Shown: piece by piece, positions 11,289-23,100 of the stretch
Numbering within the stretch: the stretch's first letter is position 1
Layout: every line of letters starts with the position of its first letter
NCBI RefSeq assembly: GCF_022605165.1
Contig: NC_063071.1
Location: forward strand, 372,001 to 436,000
Origin: Purpureocillium takamizusanense
Taxonomy: Eukaryota; Ascomycota; Sordariomycetes; Hypocreales; Ophiocordycipitaceae
DNA length: 64,000 bases
Reading direction: 5' to 3'
Made by a program: the position numbers and the translations under genes
Notes under the pieces: model-generated
What the model was told of the DNA's origin: nothing
What the model saw: the letters and a program-made list of their open reading frames with translations, nothing else
Database searches by the model: none

Positions 11289-13739
11289 CTAAAGCTTCAC
11301 GTGGAACAGGTACCGTAGCTTGACCTGGGCGACGTCGTAGCAAATGTACTCGTTGTAGAAGAGCGTCGTGTTGGGGACGTTGGTGTCGCCCGTCTTGACG
11401 CTGGGGTCCGGCTGAAGAGGCGCAGAACATGTCAGTCAACTGTTGGCCTATGGGGAGGTGGGATGGGCCTGTTCTCCCCCACGCCCCCTTAATACCTCGG
11501 ATTATACGTGGTTGAGGGGATAATGGTGATGGGGACCGGGAAGAGAAATCACGGGCAGCTTGAGTAGGGGCAAAAGAAGAAGGGGCTCTCACCATGCGGA
11601 TACCCTTGAGGCTCTCGTGCACCACGCCTGCGTCCTGCCACTTGCTGGGCCCCATGCTCCCCTGGCCGAGGGTGCTCCACATGCCGTTGCGGACCGCGTC
11701 CTCGCCGGCGTTGTAGCTCGAGTGCGTGAGCCGCTGCAGGGGGTCGCCCAGCTCGGCCTCGCACAGCAGCAGCAGGGCGTGGCCGTTGGAGTTGCCGGAG
11801 CAGCAGTAGCCGGCCGACTTGGACGACATGTCGGCGAGGTAGATGCCCTTGCCGAACATGTAGCCCGAGACGGGCGCCTCGGGGGGCGCGATGCGCAGGC
11901 CCTGGCTGAGGATGCCGCCAAAGTTGGTGGCGCGCGAGCCGTGCCACAGCAGCCGCCGGTCCGAGGGCACGTCGGCGAACTTGGACTCGCGGAGGCGCAG
12001 GTCCTCGCCGCGGCGCTCGATGCGGAAGATGTTCTGCAGCTGGTAGCGGTAGTGGCTGTGCGTCGAGCCCTGCGACCCGTGGAGGTAGTTGCGCAGGTGG
12101 CGGAACTCGGCGCCGTCGTGCGCGAGCGGCGTCATCTCCTCCATGCCCAGGCTCTGGAACTGGCGGTCCAGCGCGTGCACATCCTGTGCGCTCCGGCTGC
12201 CGGCGCGGTCCTTCTTGAGCAGGTCGGCGGCGTCCTTCATGTCCGACAGGCTCTCGAGGAGCTCTATCTCCTTCTTGAGCTGCGGGTCACTGTTAATGAC
12301 GGGGGGCCGGTGGCGCCCAAAGGCGTGCGGGATGAGCGAGTAGTACGTGTTGGACAGGTGCTCCGTCGCGGCGGCGAGCGTCATGTCCCACTTGCTCTTC
12401 GCCAGCGTGGGGTCGTCAATGAGGGCAGCCAGGTCCTTGAGCTGCTGGAAGCCGCGCAGGATGGTAGCCTTGCTGAGCTTGCCGAGCGGCAGCTTGTTGG
12501 CGTCGTAGTTGAGCGACGCCATGGTGTCCATGAAGTACTTTTGGTTGAAGATGATTTCCATGAGGTCCTGGACGGGTTTGGGGAGCGTGCAGTCTGGCGT
12601 GGAAGCCTGCTCGTCGCCATCTTCGGCTTTGACCTCGGCGTCGTCCATGTCCTCGTCGTCCTCGTCATCGTCATCGTTGTAGCTGCGCTCGACAAAGGCG
12701 TACTTGCCCGGCTTGGGGTCTTCGCCGCGCCTATCCCACGGCAGCCCCGACTTGTCCTTGAACTTCTTCTCAAAGTTCTTGAGCGCGTCCGGGAACGTGC
12801 CATTGCCGAGGATGGCGTTTTGGCCGGCCTCGCCGACGCGGCCCCATCGCGTCCAAGTCTTGAAGGAGCCGCTGGTGGTATCGCGCAGGATCTGCATCTC
12901 GTTAGACGACTCACGAGACGCGCAATGAGGTTGAGAGGCGAGCGTCGACCTACCTGAAGACGGTAAAACTTGTTGTGGTTGTTGCTCGTGCTCGACTGAT
13001 TCAGCGAGGCGTCGTAAATCATGCCCGAGTCGGGTTCCACGTAGACTTGGTAGCTGACCAACTGGCAGTACTCGTCCAGGGGGATCGTCAGCCCCTTTGA
13101 CTTCATGAACTGGCCCTCGGCGACGACCTTTTCCTCCTTGACGGCAGCATCTTCGGCCTTGACCTTTGTCTTGCCATTGGTGCCATGGGCCTTTTGCTTC
13201 TTGGCCTGAGGCTTCGCATCCGCATCGTCCTCATCACCGTCCTGGTCGTCATCATCAGCCTTGGTTCTTTTGGCGCCGCCGCCGGTGCCGCCGCCGGTGC
13301 CATTCGCCGTTGTCGTCAGCGCGGACCCCTTCTTCGTCGGTGCCGGGGCGCTCAAGTCGGCATTGGCCCAGAGGTAGTCGTCGTCTGACACGGGCCCGTT
13401 GTTGCCGCCCTGGCTGTGGTTCTGCTTCTCGCACGCGAGCAGCCACTCGGGCTGGACAATCTTGACGCCGGCCTTGGTGGCGGCCTTGACCTTGCCGTCG
13501 TCGCCGTAGCGGTAGTCGTCTTGCGTGCAGACGAGGTGCGTGGCGTTCTTCGTGACCGTCTTCATGGGGCGGCCGCCGAGCGCGCGCACCAGGGCCTCAA
13601 ACGACGCCTGCGTGTGGCCCCAGGGCGTGAACTTGCCGCAGAAGCTGATGACGCAGCCGTCGAGGACAGGCGTCGCCGGCTGCTGCTGCTGCTGCTGCTG
13701 CTGCTGGGACGCAGACGACCTGCTCGTTCTGCGGGGCAT
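11289..13739 (-). CDS. Poly(ADP-ribose) polymerase (PARP)
   Basis: Nuclear NAD+ ADP-ribosyltransferase of the DNA-damage response, related to Aspergillus PrpA and Neurospora NPO. Three exons: 13739-12954, 12897-11593 and 11411-11289. Introns are 56 nt (GTAGGT...CTAACGAG) and 181 nt (GTGAGA...CTTCAG), both phase 0; the product has 737 residues. Order: a poly-Gln run from a CAG tract (about residues 12-20), BRCT (about 24-115), a Lys/Asp-rich linker, WGR (around TRWGRVGEAGQ, about residue 280), PARP regulatory helices (about 367-505) and the catalytic domain. The H-Y-E triad is present: His581 in LLWHGS, Tyr615 in GKGIYLAD, Glu718 in YNEYICYD. The catalytic Glu is in the short last exon, so retention of intron 2 would yield an inactive enzyme. 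There are no N-terminal zinc fingers, as is usual for fungal PARPs. Confidence 0.95.
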
Positions 13740-15326
13740 TGCGGGCGGGTACCTATTTGACTTTTGTTTGGAATGATGATGGATGAGGCTCTGCGGCAGT
13801 GTAAAGGTGGTGAGGGTGGTGGTGGTGGTCCCGGCGTCCGCAATGTCTCGGGCCCGTCCGGCACACGACGACGACGGTCGGACTATGGTGGTGTTTGTTG
13901 TTGGTCGCCGACGACGAGCACGCAGCTTCGCAGCTTCCTCCTCCTCACAATACCGTCGGGCGTGCGGGTGTACAGTGTATGTATAGATGCAATTGAGTTT
14001 GCCGCACCGACCGGACAACAATGGGATCAAACGGGGAGGGGATTGATGAACGAGACACAAGGTTGGAAGGGATTGGGTCATGGAAGGAAAGGAGGATGGA
14101 TACGTGTTTTCCGGGCACCGCACGCGCAGGCTGGGCAGAGCCTCGTTTTTATTTGGTTGCGTTTCGCGGCCTCTCTCAGCAGGCTGACTGACGGACAGTG
14201 GGCTAACGACAGGTGGTACGAAGCAGGTACCTACGTCGTTACGAATTCAGCAAGCTCCGAGATGGAGGGAGTCCGCTTTGCTGGAGCTGGAGCCTGGATT
14301 GATGAAGTGAGAGCCCTGGAGAGGTGGGGGTCGCAGTAGCTGCTGCTTTCCCGGTTGCTCCCAGCGCTCATTACGTGCTGATGCTGATGCTGCTGGATGC
14401 TGCTGGTACTGCTGGTGGTGCTGGTGCTAGGAACCTCCAGGGCTGGCGTCAATGCAGGCCTATGGGCGGTCCCCACTCGCGGCGCAGCCCCTGGGCCCTG
14501 GGCCCCGCCCACCCCGGCAGCTGCCTGGACTCGGCTCGGCTGAGCTGGGCCCGCGTGATGACTGGCGACACCGCCTCCAGGCACCAGCGCGCCTGGTCGC
14601 GCACTCCATCGCCATCTGGATCGCGAACGTCTCGCGTAATCACGTGGACTGCTATCAACCGCCCCAACGCCCCAACCCTCGCCGCCAGACCTCTTGCGCT
14701 CTGGTGATGGAGCGGTGCTGCCTGGATGGCCCCCGACGTCGGTATTGCAGACAAGCGCTCCTGTTCAATGGCTGTCGCATCCACATCACAATTCGACACT
14801 GCATTTGCACGTCCATAATGGCGACCTTCTATGTGTCAAATCAAAAAGCTGGGATCCGATCAATTAGGTTTGTTGATCGGGCATGCCACAGCACGCTAGC
14901 CATCACATACTCGCCCCTCATCTATAGTTCCAGCGCTTGATTCCCCTGTGACGCGCGCGTCGCTCACCCGAATCCTGTCAGATGTCGACCCAGTTGGAGG
15001 ATCCTTGTCCGTGCAACTCCTCGCGGTGTTGAACATGCCACCTAGCCGCCCGCCCAACCAATCGCTTCCCCATTCCCGTGCCACGCCTCGTCCCTCTTCA
15101 CATGTATCAAGTCTTGATCAATATTACCACGGCCAAAAGTCTTCATCGTGCTGCATCACCTCATCCAGGGGGATTTCAAGGTAAGGCTCAGGCTCTCCCG
15201 GCCCCTGGTGCGCCATAAGCTCCTGGAACAGCAGCTCCGCCGCGGGCGGCATCATTCCTGGTGGAAAGTGCTGCAGCGCCGCCCATTCCGTGTCTGCTCG
15301 CCAGTATTAGCAACGCCGAACGCGCT
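13740..15326. other. PARP upstream region and intergenic DNA
   Basis: Contains the presumed promoter of the minus-strand PARP gene and the 3' flank of the F-box gene. Several open stretches occur (e.g. 13764-14339 +), but none has a domain, good codon use or splice support. Confidence 0.5.
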
Positions 15327-16934
15327 TCATCCATCAATGTTGGTGGTGGAGTCGTCTTCACCGTCGAGTTCCTCCGATGCGCCTGTGAATGATCCGTGCG
15401 TGTCAGCCCGCCCCGTCGCCATGTCCATACCCTCTAGCGAGCTACTAAACATACCTTCGTCCAAGATCGATGCCGCGAGCTCGTCGTCACCATCGTCCGA
15501 GTCCGAGTCATCGCTCTCGGGAGTGAGCCTGCGCGGCCACTTGATATCCAGCAAAGGGGTCACTTCGTCGACAAAGTCCTTCCAGTGTGGCCCCGTATAC
15601 TTCGCCTCCACGCCCCGGTTCTTGAAGGACACGTGGTGTTCCGGTCGGTGCAGATATGCCTGTTTCAAGGCCCCGAATTTGATGTGGCGCAGATCCAGCC
15701 CCGGTATTTGCCGCAGCTGGTTCATGAAGTCGGTCCAAAACATGACCCTAGGGGGATCGCTGGGGTCGCTCCCCGGCGGCAACGGCATGACCAACGTCAT
15801 CTTCCACAGCTCCAGTCCGCGCAGCGAGGGAGCAAACCTGCGCAGGACCTTGATCAGCGGCGCCACCGGGACGCTCATCCAGCCGAGGCTGAGGTGCTCA
15901 AGCGTGTCCAGCGACGGGCCGCCAGCTCTCGCGTCGCCGGCCTCGGGCCCGTTGGTCCGGGTGTCCGAGTCTCCGGCGAGCCAGGTGAGCAGGTCCGTCA
16001 TGGCCGTGGGTGAGTCGTGGAGCTCGTTGATGCGCAGGTCCTTGAGGTTGGTGCACTGGCATAGGAACTGGCGGAGCATGGTGTCGGGCGCCGTCGCGGC
16101 GACCTGGGTCCACGGCGCGCTCTGGGCCCTCCAACCCAGATTAATGGAGAGGTGCAGCTTCTCGAGCCGGCGCAAGACGGGCAGGATCATGGGCTCACTG
16201 AAGGCGGGGATGTTAAAGGCAAAGTCGCGCAGCTGGTTGCCCATTTTTGCCATGACCTCGATGCCCTTGATCTTGGGCGGGTTGGCCATGCCGAGGGCGT
16301 GCGTGACGAGGGCGAAGACCTGGCTGCTAAGCTGGAAGTTGGCCTGGGCACTCCAGCTGCCGGAGGGCGCGGGGTTGAGACGGATGCCCGTCTCGCGGAA
16401 GATGCTTGAGGAGCCGTAGCTGGACCACTCGGCGCGGGCGCCCTCTCTGGTGCGCTTGCGTGAGTTGTAGTCGCGGATGACGACGGTCTCGAGGTTGGGG
16501 AGGTGCTTGAAGGCGTCGACCAGCATGTCTCGGTGGCAGCCCGTGCTCCAGAGACTGAAGTGGTCGGCATAGCGCTGCCGGAACCTGCGCTCCTTTTCGT
16601 CGTCGGGCAGGGGGCGCTGGAAGTTGTCGGGGAAGCGGTCGAGGCCGATGTGCACATGCCGCAAGTGGGGGGCCAGCCTGCTCCTTGAGATGTCGATGAG
16701 GGCCTGCAGGCTGATGTCGGCAATCATGAACTGCTTGCGGGTGAAGAACTCGTTGGTGAAGGTGACGTAGAGGAGCTGCTCGATGGCGCGGCAGGTGAGA
16801 CGAAAGGAACAGAGGTCCGGGGTCATGAGGTCGTTTGCGATGCGGATGAGCACCTCGAGGGGCAGCTGCTTGATGCGACAGGTGCTGGCCCTGTCGCCCG
16901 AGCTCCAGGCGGCAACCCAGGCAGGGTCGGCCAT
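15327..16934 (-). CDS. F-box protein with leucine-rich C-terminal region
   Basis: Predicted substrate-binding subunit of an SCF ubiquitin ligase. The ATG at 16934 opens a 535-residue frame. An F-box-like segment lies at about residues 20-65 (RIKQLPLEVLIRIANDLMTP, then FRLTCRAIEQLLY). A long Leu-rich region with LRR-like spacing follows (LRRLEKLHLSINLGW; LEHLSLGWMSVP; LRGLELWKMTL). The C-terminus is acidic (SDDSDSDDGDDE). A well-formed 72-nt intron lies at 15383-15454 (GTATGT donor, GGGCTGAC branch, TTCACAG acceptor). It is a multiple of three and has no stop, so spliced (511 residues) and unspliced products share the same C-terminus. The target protein is unknown. Confidence 0.85.
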   Translation of the reverse strand: MADPAWVAAWSSGDRASTCRIKQLPLEVLIRIANDLMTPDLCSFRLTCRAIEQLLYVTFTNEFFTRKQFMIADISLQALIDISRSRLAPHLRHVHIGLDRFPDNFQRPLPDDEKERRFRQRYADHFSLWSTGCHRDMLVDAFKHLPNLETVVIRDYNSRKRTREGARAEWSSYGSSSIFRETGIRLNPAPSGSWSAQANFQLSSQVFALVTHALGMANPPKIKGIEVMAKMGNQLRDFAFNIPAFSEPMILPVLRRLEKLHLSINLGWRAQSAPWTQVAATAPDTMLRQFLCQCTNLKDLRINELHDSPTAMTDLLTWLAGDSDTRTNGPEAGDARAGGPSLDTLEHLSLGWMSVPVAPLIKVLRRFAPSLRGLELWKMTLVMPLPPGSDPSDPPRVMFWTDFMNQLRQIPGLDLRHIKFGALKQAYLHRPEHHVSFKNRGVEAKYTGPHWKDFVDEVTPLLDIKWPRRLTPESDDSDSDDGDDELAASILDEGMFSSSLEGMDMATGRADTHGSFTGASEELDGEDDSTTNIDG

Positions 16935-19900
16935 GGCTGGCGACTGGGAGGCGATGACGATGATAGTGGTGGTGGTGGCGGCGGCTGCGGCGGCGACGAT
17001 GAGTGCTCTGGTCGATCAACAAGGTATATGCGTGCCTCGCTGGTAGTTTTGGGGAAGGCGATGACACGATGAGACGTCACTCCTGCAGGAGCTCTCTAGC
17101 GGCGCGACGGCGACGGCAGACGGAACTCGCTTGCGGGGTACGCGCGTGGTGGGCAGGCGAAAGAAGAGAAAAAACAAAAAAACAACAAGCCGACAACAGG
17201 GGGATTGGCGTTTGCGACGATGGAGGCATCCAGTGCCTTTAAGACGTGCCTGAGAGCGGACGTGAGGGTGGCCTGGCCGGTCGCGCGCGCGGTGCTGTGC
17301 TGTGCTGCTCTCGGTCTCAGGCTCAGGCAGCTGGCTGGCGCCTGCTGCGAGGTGGGTAAGGTGGAACTGCAACTCCCAAGGATGGATGCTGGGTGATTAC
17401 GGAGACGAAGGGAAAGGGCAGCAGGCGAAGTGGAGGAGGCCGGCAACGCCGAGCGAAACTGGCTGCAATGGTCAGCAGGCACGTTTTGACAGGATGGCGG
17501 GCTTGGCTTCTTCACCGAGCCGCCAAGGTGAGCGAGCGGTGATGTGACACCAGACCCAGAAAGGGGTCGCGAGGCAGGCAGATGGATGCGCTGCGCTGCC
17601 CTGCCCTCCGGGGGTTTGCAGATGGACGGACGGACGGGCGGGCGGCCTGGGTGTGGTAGGTAGGATGCGCTGGCGGATCGGGAGGCGATTGCCCCGAGGT
17701 TACAATTCCGGTGCGAACGTGTGTTGTTGTTTCGTCGTCGACCGTCTCTCCTCTCCCCTCGCCGTCCGTCGTGGAGGATGTGCGGGCGGATGGATGTGGC
17801 AAGGCGGAAAATGCAACTGCGGGCAGCCATCGCAGCAGGTCGAGTCAGGTTATTTGAGGTGCCGGGTCGCCTGGCCAATGGAAGGTGGGCAGGGCCTTGG
17901 TGCGCATCGACTACCTGACTGAGTACCTGGGCAGCAGCCTCCAGCGCCTCCGCTGGCAGTTCCATTGCCCGCTCTCTGGCACTGAAGGCGGGCACCAGAG
18001 GCGATGGCGGCGCTTGGGGGGGGGGGCGACCAGCCCTGGAACATCCGTGATGCAGTGAGTACCTAGGTACTAACTGCCAACTAATGTTAGTAGTAGGCTG
18101 CTGGTACAGTGGGGGGACAAAATGTCGGTGGGTAAGGTGGCGGCGCCTTACGACGTCAAGGATCCCCAACTACATTAGGTTGCCTCGAGTGCCCAGGCTC
18201 GGGCCGGCTGCCGCAGCGGGCGACTGCCTGCCCCAGTCCACTGGGCGCGCTCGGACGGTCATCGCTGTGGACCCCGGCACGTCCCCTGTTGCTGGCAGCC
18301 GATCCATTAAAGAACCCAAGACGCTGCAGAGCCGCAAGATAAACAAGGACGGGGTGGTGGAGGTGCCCTCGGCTTCGTTCCATGGACCTGACTCACCTCG
18401 ATGGCAATGATGCAGGGCCTTGGTGGGCTCCCCCCCCCCACCCCCTCTCTCTCACACACTCACACTCTCTCTCTGTCCATCTCTCCACCTTTCCTTCTGG
18501 CTCCGTCCGTCTATATTTGCCTAGGTCCATCTCGATCCCTCTCCATCATTATTGCGAAGAAAGTGTCCCTTCAAGTCCTCATTTGGCTTCGTGAACTTGA
18601 AAGTAAATGTACGCTACCAAATGCAAAAAAAATCCACAATTCAGCTCGTGAACTTGCTGTGCCATAAGGACTTGTAGGCCCGTCGAGCGCTCGTCTTAGA
18701 ATGCATCAGGGAGAAAAATTTGCCCAGAATGTGCAGTCAGTTCGTCGTAGTGAGCAACGAGGACCGTCGTTGTCGGGCTATCGATGGCTGGATAACCAAC
18801 GCCGCCTATGGCCTTCTCAACCCACCTCACTTTCATAGACACCTCACCTCACATCGACCGTCGTCACGCTTACGGCGCAAGAGCAGGCAGGGGTTCTTCT
18901 CTGTTTGGTCAATGGAACCCGGGCAAGCATTCATTGTGAGTGCGACAAAGAAAACCACCACCACCACCACCACCACCACCATCACCAAACCACGACCATG
19001 GGCACCACCAGCTGCCACTCTTCTACCCTTCCACCCAGCCGCGCCCGCCGCCGCCGCCGCCATTGTTGTTGATGAGTGTTTTTGTGCGGCCCAACACTGC
19101 ATCTGCCACTTTGCGTCTTCATACATGCACATGATTCGCATACATACATGGTGCTTATGCACGTGAGCCGCCAGACGCCAGCCAAACGTCAGCGATCTGA
19201 CCAGCAGCCTTCTGACACCTTTTCCATTCCCTCACTGCTTTGGGGTTGAATGTTACAGTCGAGGTAGTAGTACGACGAATGTCCGTCTAGGAAGTCGCAT
19301 GCGAATGCGTCAATTGCTTCTTGTTGCGCATCTCGAAACACCACCAGCGAGCTCCTTCATGCAAGAAAGTCTGCCAGGTGGGCAGAGTTAGGTATGACGC
19401 TCACCAGTCGTTTCCCCGGTCCAGCAGGTCAAATGAGACGGCAATCATTGGGTCCTATAAAATTGGGAGGACCGCAACCAACAGCCGGCGCGGCGGGCTT
19501 GACGATTGGACGGCCAACCCGGCAAGCAAGCCGTCATTCTGGCCTCGAAACGTCCAAGCGCATGCACCCACGCATCCATGCGTGTAAGTGAGTGGCGTAG
19601 GCCCATGATGTAGGATGGATGGGAGTCATCAGTAACGAATGCCCAGCAAGGCACTGACTCCACCAGAGAGCACGGGGTCGTGTAGTGAGTGGTCCATCAT
19701 CATCTCCCCTCGCCGGTTACGTCTCCTCGGTACTACCAAGGAGGGGTTGAGGGGCTTTCCTCGTGAGGCGTCTCGAAACGGGACCATGCCGACATAGGGA
19801 GGATCTGCCTCGTCTGCTCTGTTGGGTATACACGAGCTGTTGTGCTTTGCTGACGACGCGGCCCGGTTCATGCTGTGGTGGTCGGTCGGTCGATCGGTTG

Positions 19901-20132
19901 GTCGCCCATGTCATCTGGATTCTGGATAGAGCAATCGGCAGCCACTGACGGGAGTCACTGGACCCACCTGCCGTTTTAGAAAGCCTGGCGAAGATAGTGG
20001 AGCCTCCCCCCCTCCCCCCCCCCGGGGCGGCGGTAAACTAACGAGGTGACAGGTCTGATGCGGCGGCTCACGAGTAGGGGTTGATGCATTGGAGACTTTG
20101 GTGACTTTTTTGCGGCTTTTCCCAGCAGGCAT

Positions 20133-20166
<34 letters not shown>

Positions 20167-23100
20167 AAGGACAAGGACCGTCACCCCTCCTCTCGACCCC
20201 CCACCCCCCCAAGGAGACTTTCTTTTTTCTCTCTCTCCGGGACTGTGGCGCCGCGCCTTGCCCCTGCCGCGGCGAGGAACCCTTGCCCTCGTGCTCCTGA
20301 CTGAGCATTCTGGTCGACCTGTCGCTGTTTTCCGACATCCGACCTCCAGCTGGTCTGACCAACAAACCAGTTTGTTTGACCCCCTGTCACCGCCGGATGC
20401 AAGACAACAAGAACGTGCAAAGTAGAGCATACATACATTTGTACGTAGCATACAATACCTACATACTGTACTTCGTACGGTCCGCAGGAACGAATGGACC
20501 ACCGTATCTGCGGGCTGCAGTTTCGCCGTCGGCTCAACCCAACGCGCCCCCCCTACTGTTCACTGTTCTTCTTGCCCGATGGTCCCTTGGCCTTGTTGGC
20601 GAAGCGTTGTCGCGGGCCGAGACATGATGGGTTGCTACGCTAGCCGGGCGGGCGGTCCTGATGGAAAGCCGCCCGGGTGGCACGCCGGCCACGCCATGTG
20701 CCGACACGCCTGACCCCTGCAGGAAATAGGGCGCCTGGGAGTCCTGACTGGTGAGAGTTGGAGTGAGCCAGAGCCGCGGCCATAGCTGGATGCTGTGGTA
20801 CCGCGGCATCCCGTCGGCAGGCAGCCTGCCTTTTACAGCGAACAGGTCCTTTTAACCGTCTTCAGCCACGTCTTAGGAGCTGTGAATTCAAATGGTAGTG
20901 GACGCGCCTCGTCCTCGTCACTCCTTTTGCATGGGATGCGGAAATCGCCCAGCCGCGCGCCCTTTCAGTCGCGCCGCCATGCATGTAGTACTATCTGCAA
21001 TGCGTATACCATGATGTCGATCGTCCCCTGGCTCGTCGGCATCGGCGCCATGTGCAGCTTTCGATGCCGACCGAGTCAAATAAGCGCCTCGCATCTGGCT
21101 TCGCCAGCGACGAGAGAGCAAGGGCCGAGTCAGTGCTGTGCATCTGCAAGCCACTTTGACGCGATGGCTTGAATCTGTAGGCGCACGGAGCTACAACATG
21201 AGCGCCACTACCAAGTTACTACCATGCTGAGCCATGCAATGCAGGTAGTGAGTTGGTCTATCTCGGGAGCAGTGCTTCTTTCGGACGCGGGTAGCGGCAA
21301 ACTAGCTATCCAAGACATGGCTTGATTTCCGAGGCGGCGTTGCAAAAAGGCGCACGCGATCCAGTGCAGTGCAGTGCTTGTTTGCCAGTCTCAGCTTCAC
21401 ATGTTTGAAGCTTATTCCATGGTCCTCGTCGCCTCGCCTCGCTTCGCTGGGCGGTGCTGCATGCATGCGGTCGGGGGAGAGGCATCATCTTTTTTTTCCT
21501 TTTTTTGTTTCGTTTGTACAGATGAGCCCCTGAGTACCAAGTCATACCATCCATCAAGACTGCAAACTCAAAAAGCATCCCATGTGCAGGACGGTGATGA
21601 TTAGGCAGCGTTCATGAACCTGTTGGCGTGGCTTCGAGGGCTTGCTAGGATTGCCTTCCGCGTTTGGATCTCACTCAGGCCCTGATCCATCACCGCAATC
21701 CACTCATCCTTGTCGCCCTTTTTACAGTCCACAACCCTTGTCACTACGGATCGTCTCGCCTTTTCACCACAAGCCAATCACCATTGCTCAACACCATCCC
21801 ACCCACGCTGAACCTCTCGTCCCGCCATCCCCCCCTTCGCCCTGTCGTCGTCCCAAGTAGTGGCGCATACGCACGGACACTTCAAACACCATCCAAGCCA
21901 GCCCCGGCCAACGTTGACGACTTGGCATGGGTAGTGGAGCAGATGCGTGTCAGGATAGGATCCCGTCGCACGGAGCCTGGGGCAAGCAAGCAAAGCACAG
22001 AGCCTCAGACCCTCCCCCGCTTCCCACGACCACCAAACGTGCCCACAGCGCGGGCGCCCCGAACCTCCTTGGTAAATTAGTTTATCTAATAGGACGTATA
22101 CTATACAGTGTAGTAGTTGCTTGTATATATACTGTACATGGCTTCCGCACGACGAACGCGCGTGCCCTGTGAAGTAGATTGAACTCGCCTAGGTCCAGCA
22201 GCAGACGATTCGACACCAGACACCGGACAACCCGACACCCCCGTCGTTGAGGTGGCGTCCTCCCACAGAGCCATGTCCTGGAAGCCACATAGACGTTGCC
22301 CGAAAATTGCGAGCGACCCTGCTATTCCTTCGCGGGCGTTAAATTAGCATCAGAGGGTTCGTGTAAGACATTTGATGAGTTCGCCGCCCGTCATGTGCAT
22401 CAAATCCCGATGCGTTCAATTACCCCCCCTATCGTCCCCCCTCCGGCAAGGCAAACAGGGAGAGACCTGGAGGCAGGAGAGGACGCATCCATGAAGTGGC
22501 CATGCAGTCAGCGAGTTCCGGCCGATCGAAAAAAGAAAAGAAAAAAAAAGCTCGGCTCCTCCCTCCTCCCTAACTACCACCCGTCCGGTCCGGTCCGGCC
22601 CGGCTCGGTCTAGTTAGTAGGCCTGGCTTGGCGCGGAAAGAGTGACATGATCGGACCCTGACCCGGACGGGATAGGCCACGCCAGGGGTAAGGGAATAGG
22701 AACGGAGTACTCCGTACTAGGTAATGATGATGGAAGCTAAAACGAACTACCGCCACCGGCCTGCTGCCGGCCCTTGCAGCGGGCATGGCGCTCAACGCCC
22801 GCACATCGGCTTGGGCCCAGCCCAACCCCCCCAAATATCCCGGGACAAAGCGTCACTCGTGCTGGTGTGAGCTTCTTGAGCCTCTCCAGATACTCCGGGG
22901 CTGGTGAGGCCTTATTGGCTCCCCACGACTAAGTACAGGGGCGTCGTCAGACCGCGGGGACGTGTCAATGCAAACTAATCTCCGGCGCATCCTTTTGGAA
23001 ACGAGCACCGCGCACGAGATGATGCCGGGCAGCCGACGACGTCGGAATTAGCTCTGCTCTGCATCTCTGCTGCTGCAGGCATTTGATATCCCGGGCCTTT

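Noticed and set aside
17096..18169. 357-codon open frame on the minus strand
   Set aside because: Composition is Arg/Pro/Ser-rich with no domain. It lies directly upstream of the F-box gene start and shows no coherent codon bias, so it is better explained as promoter or leader DNA.
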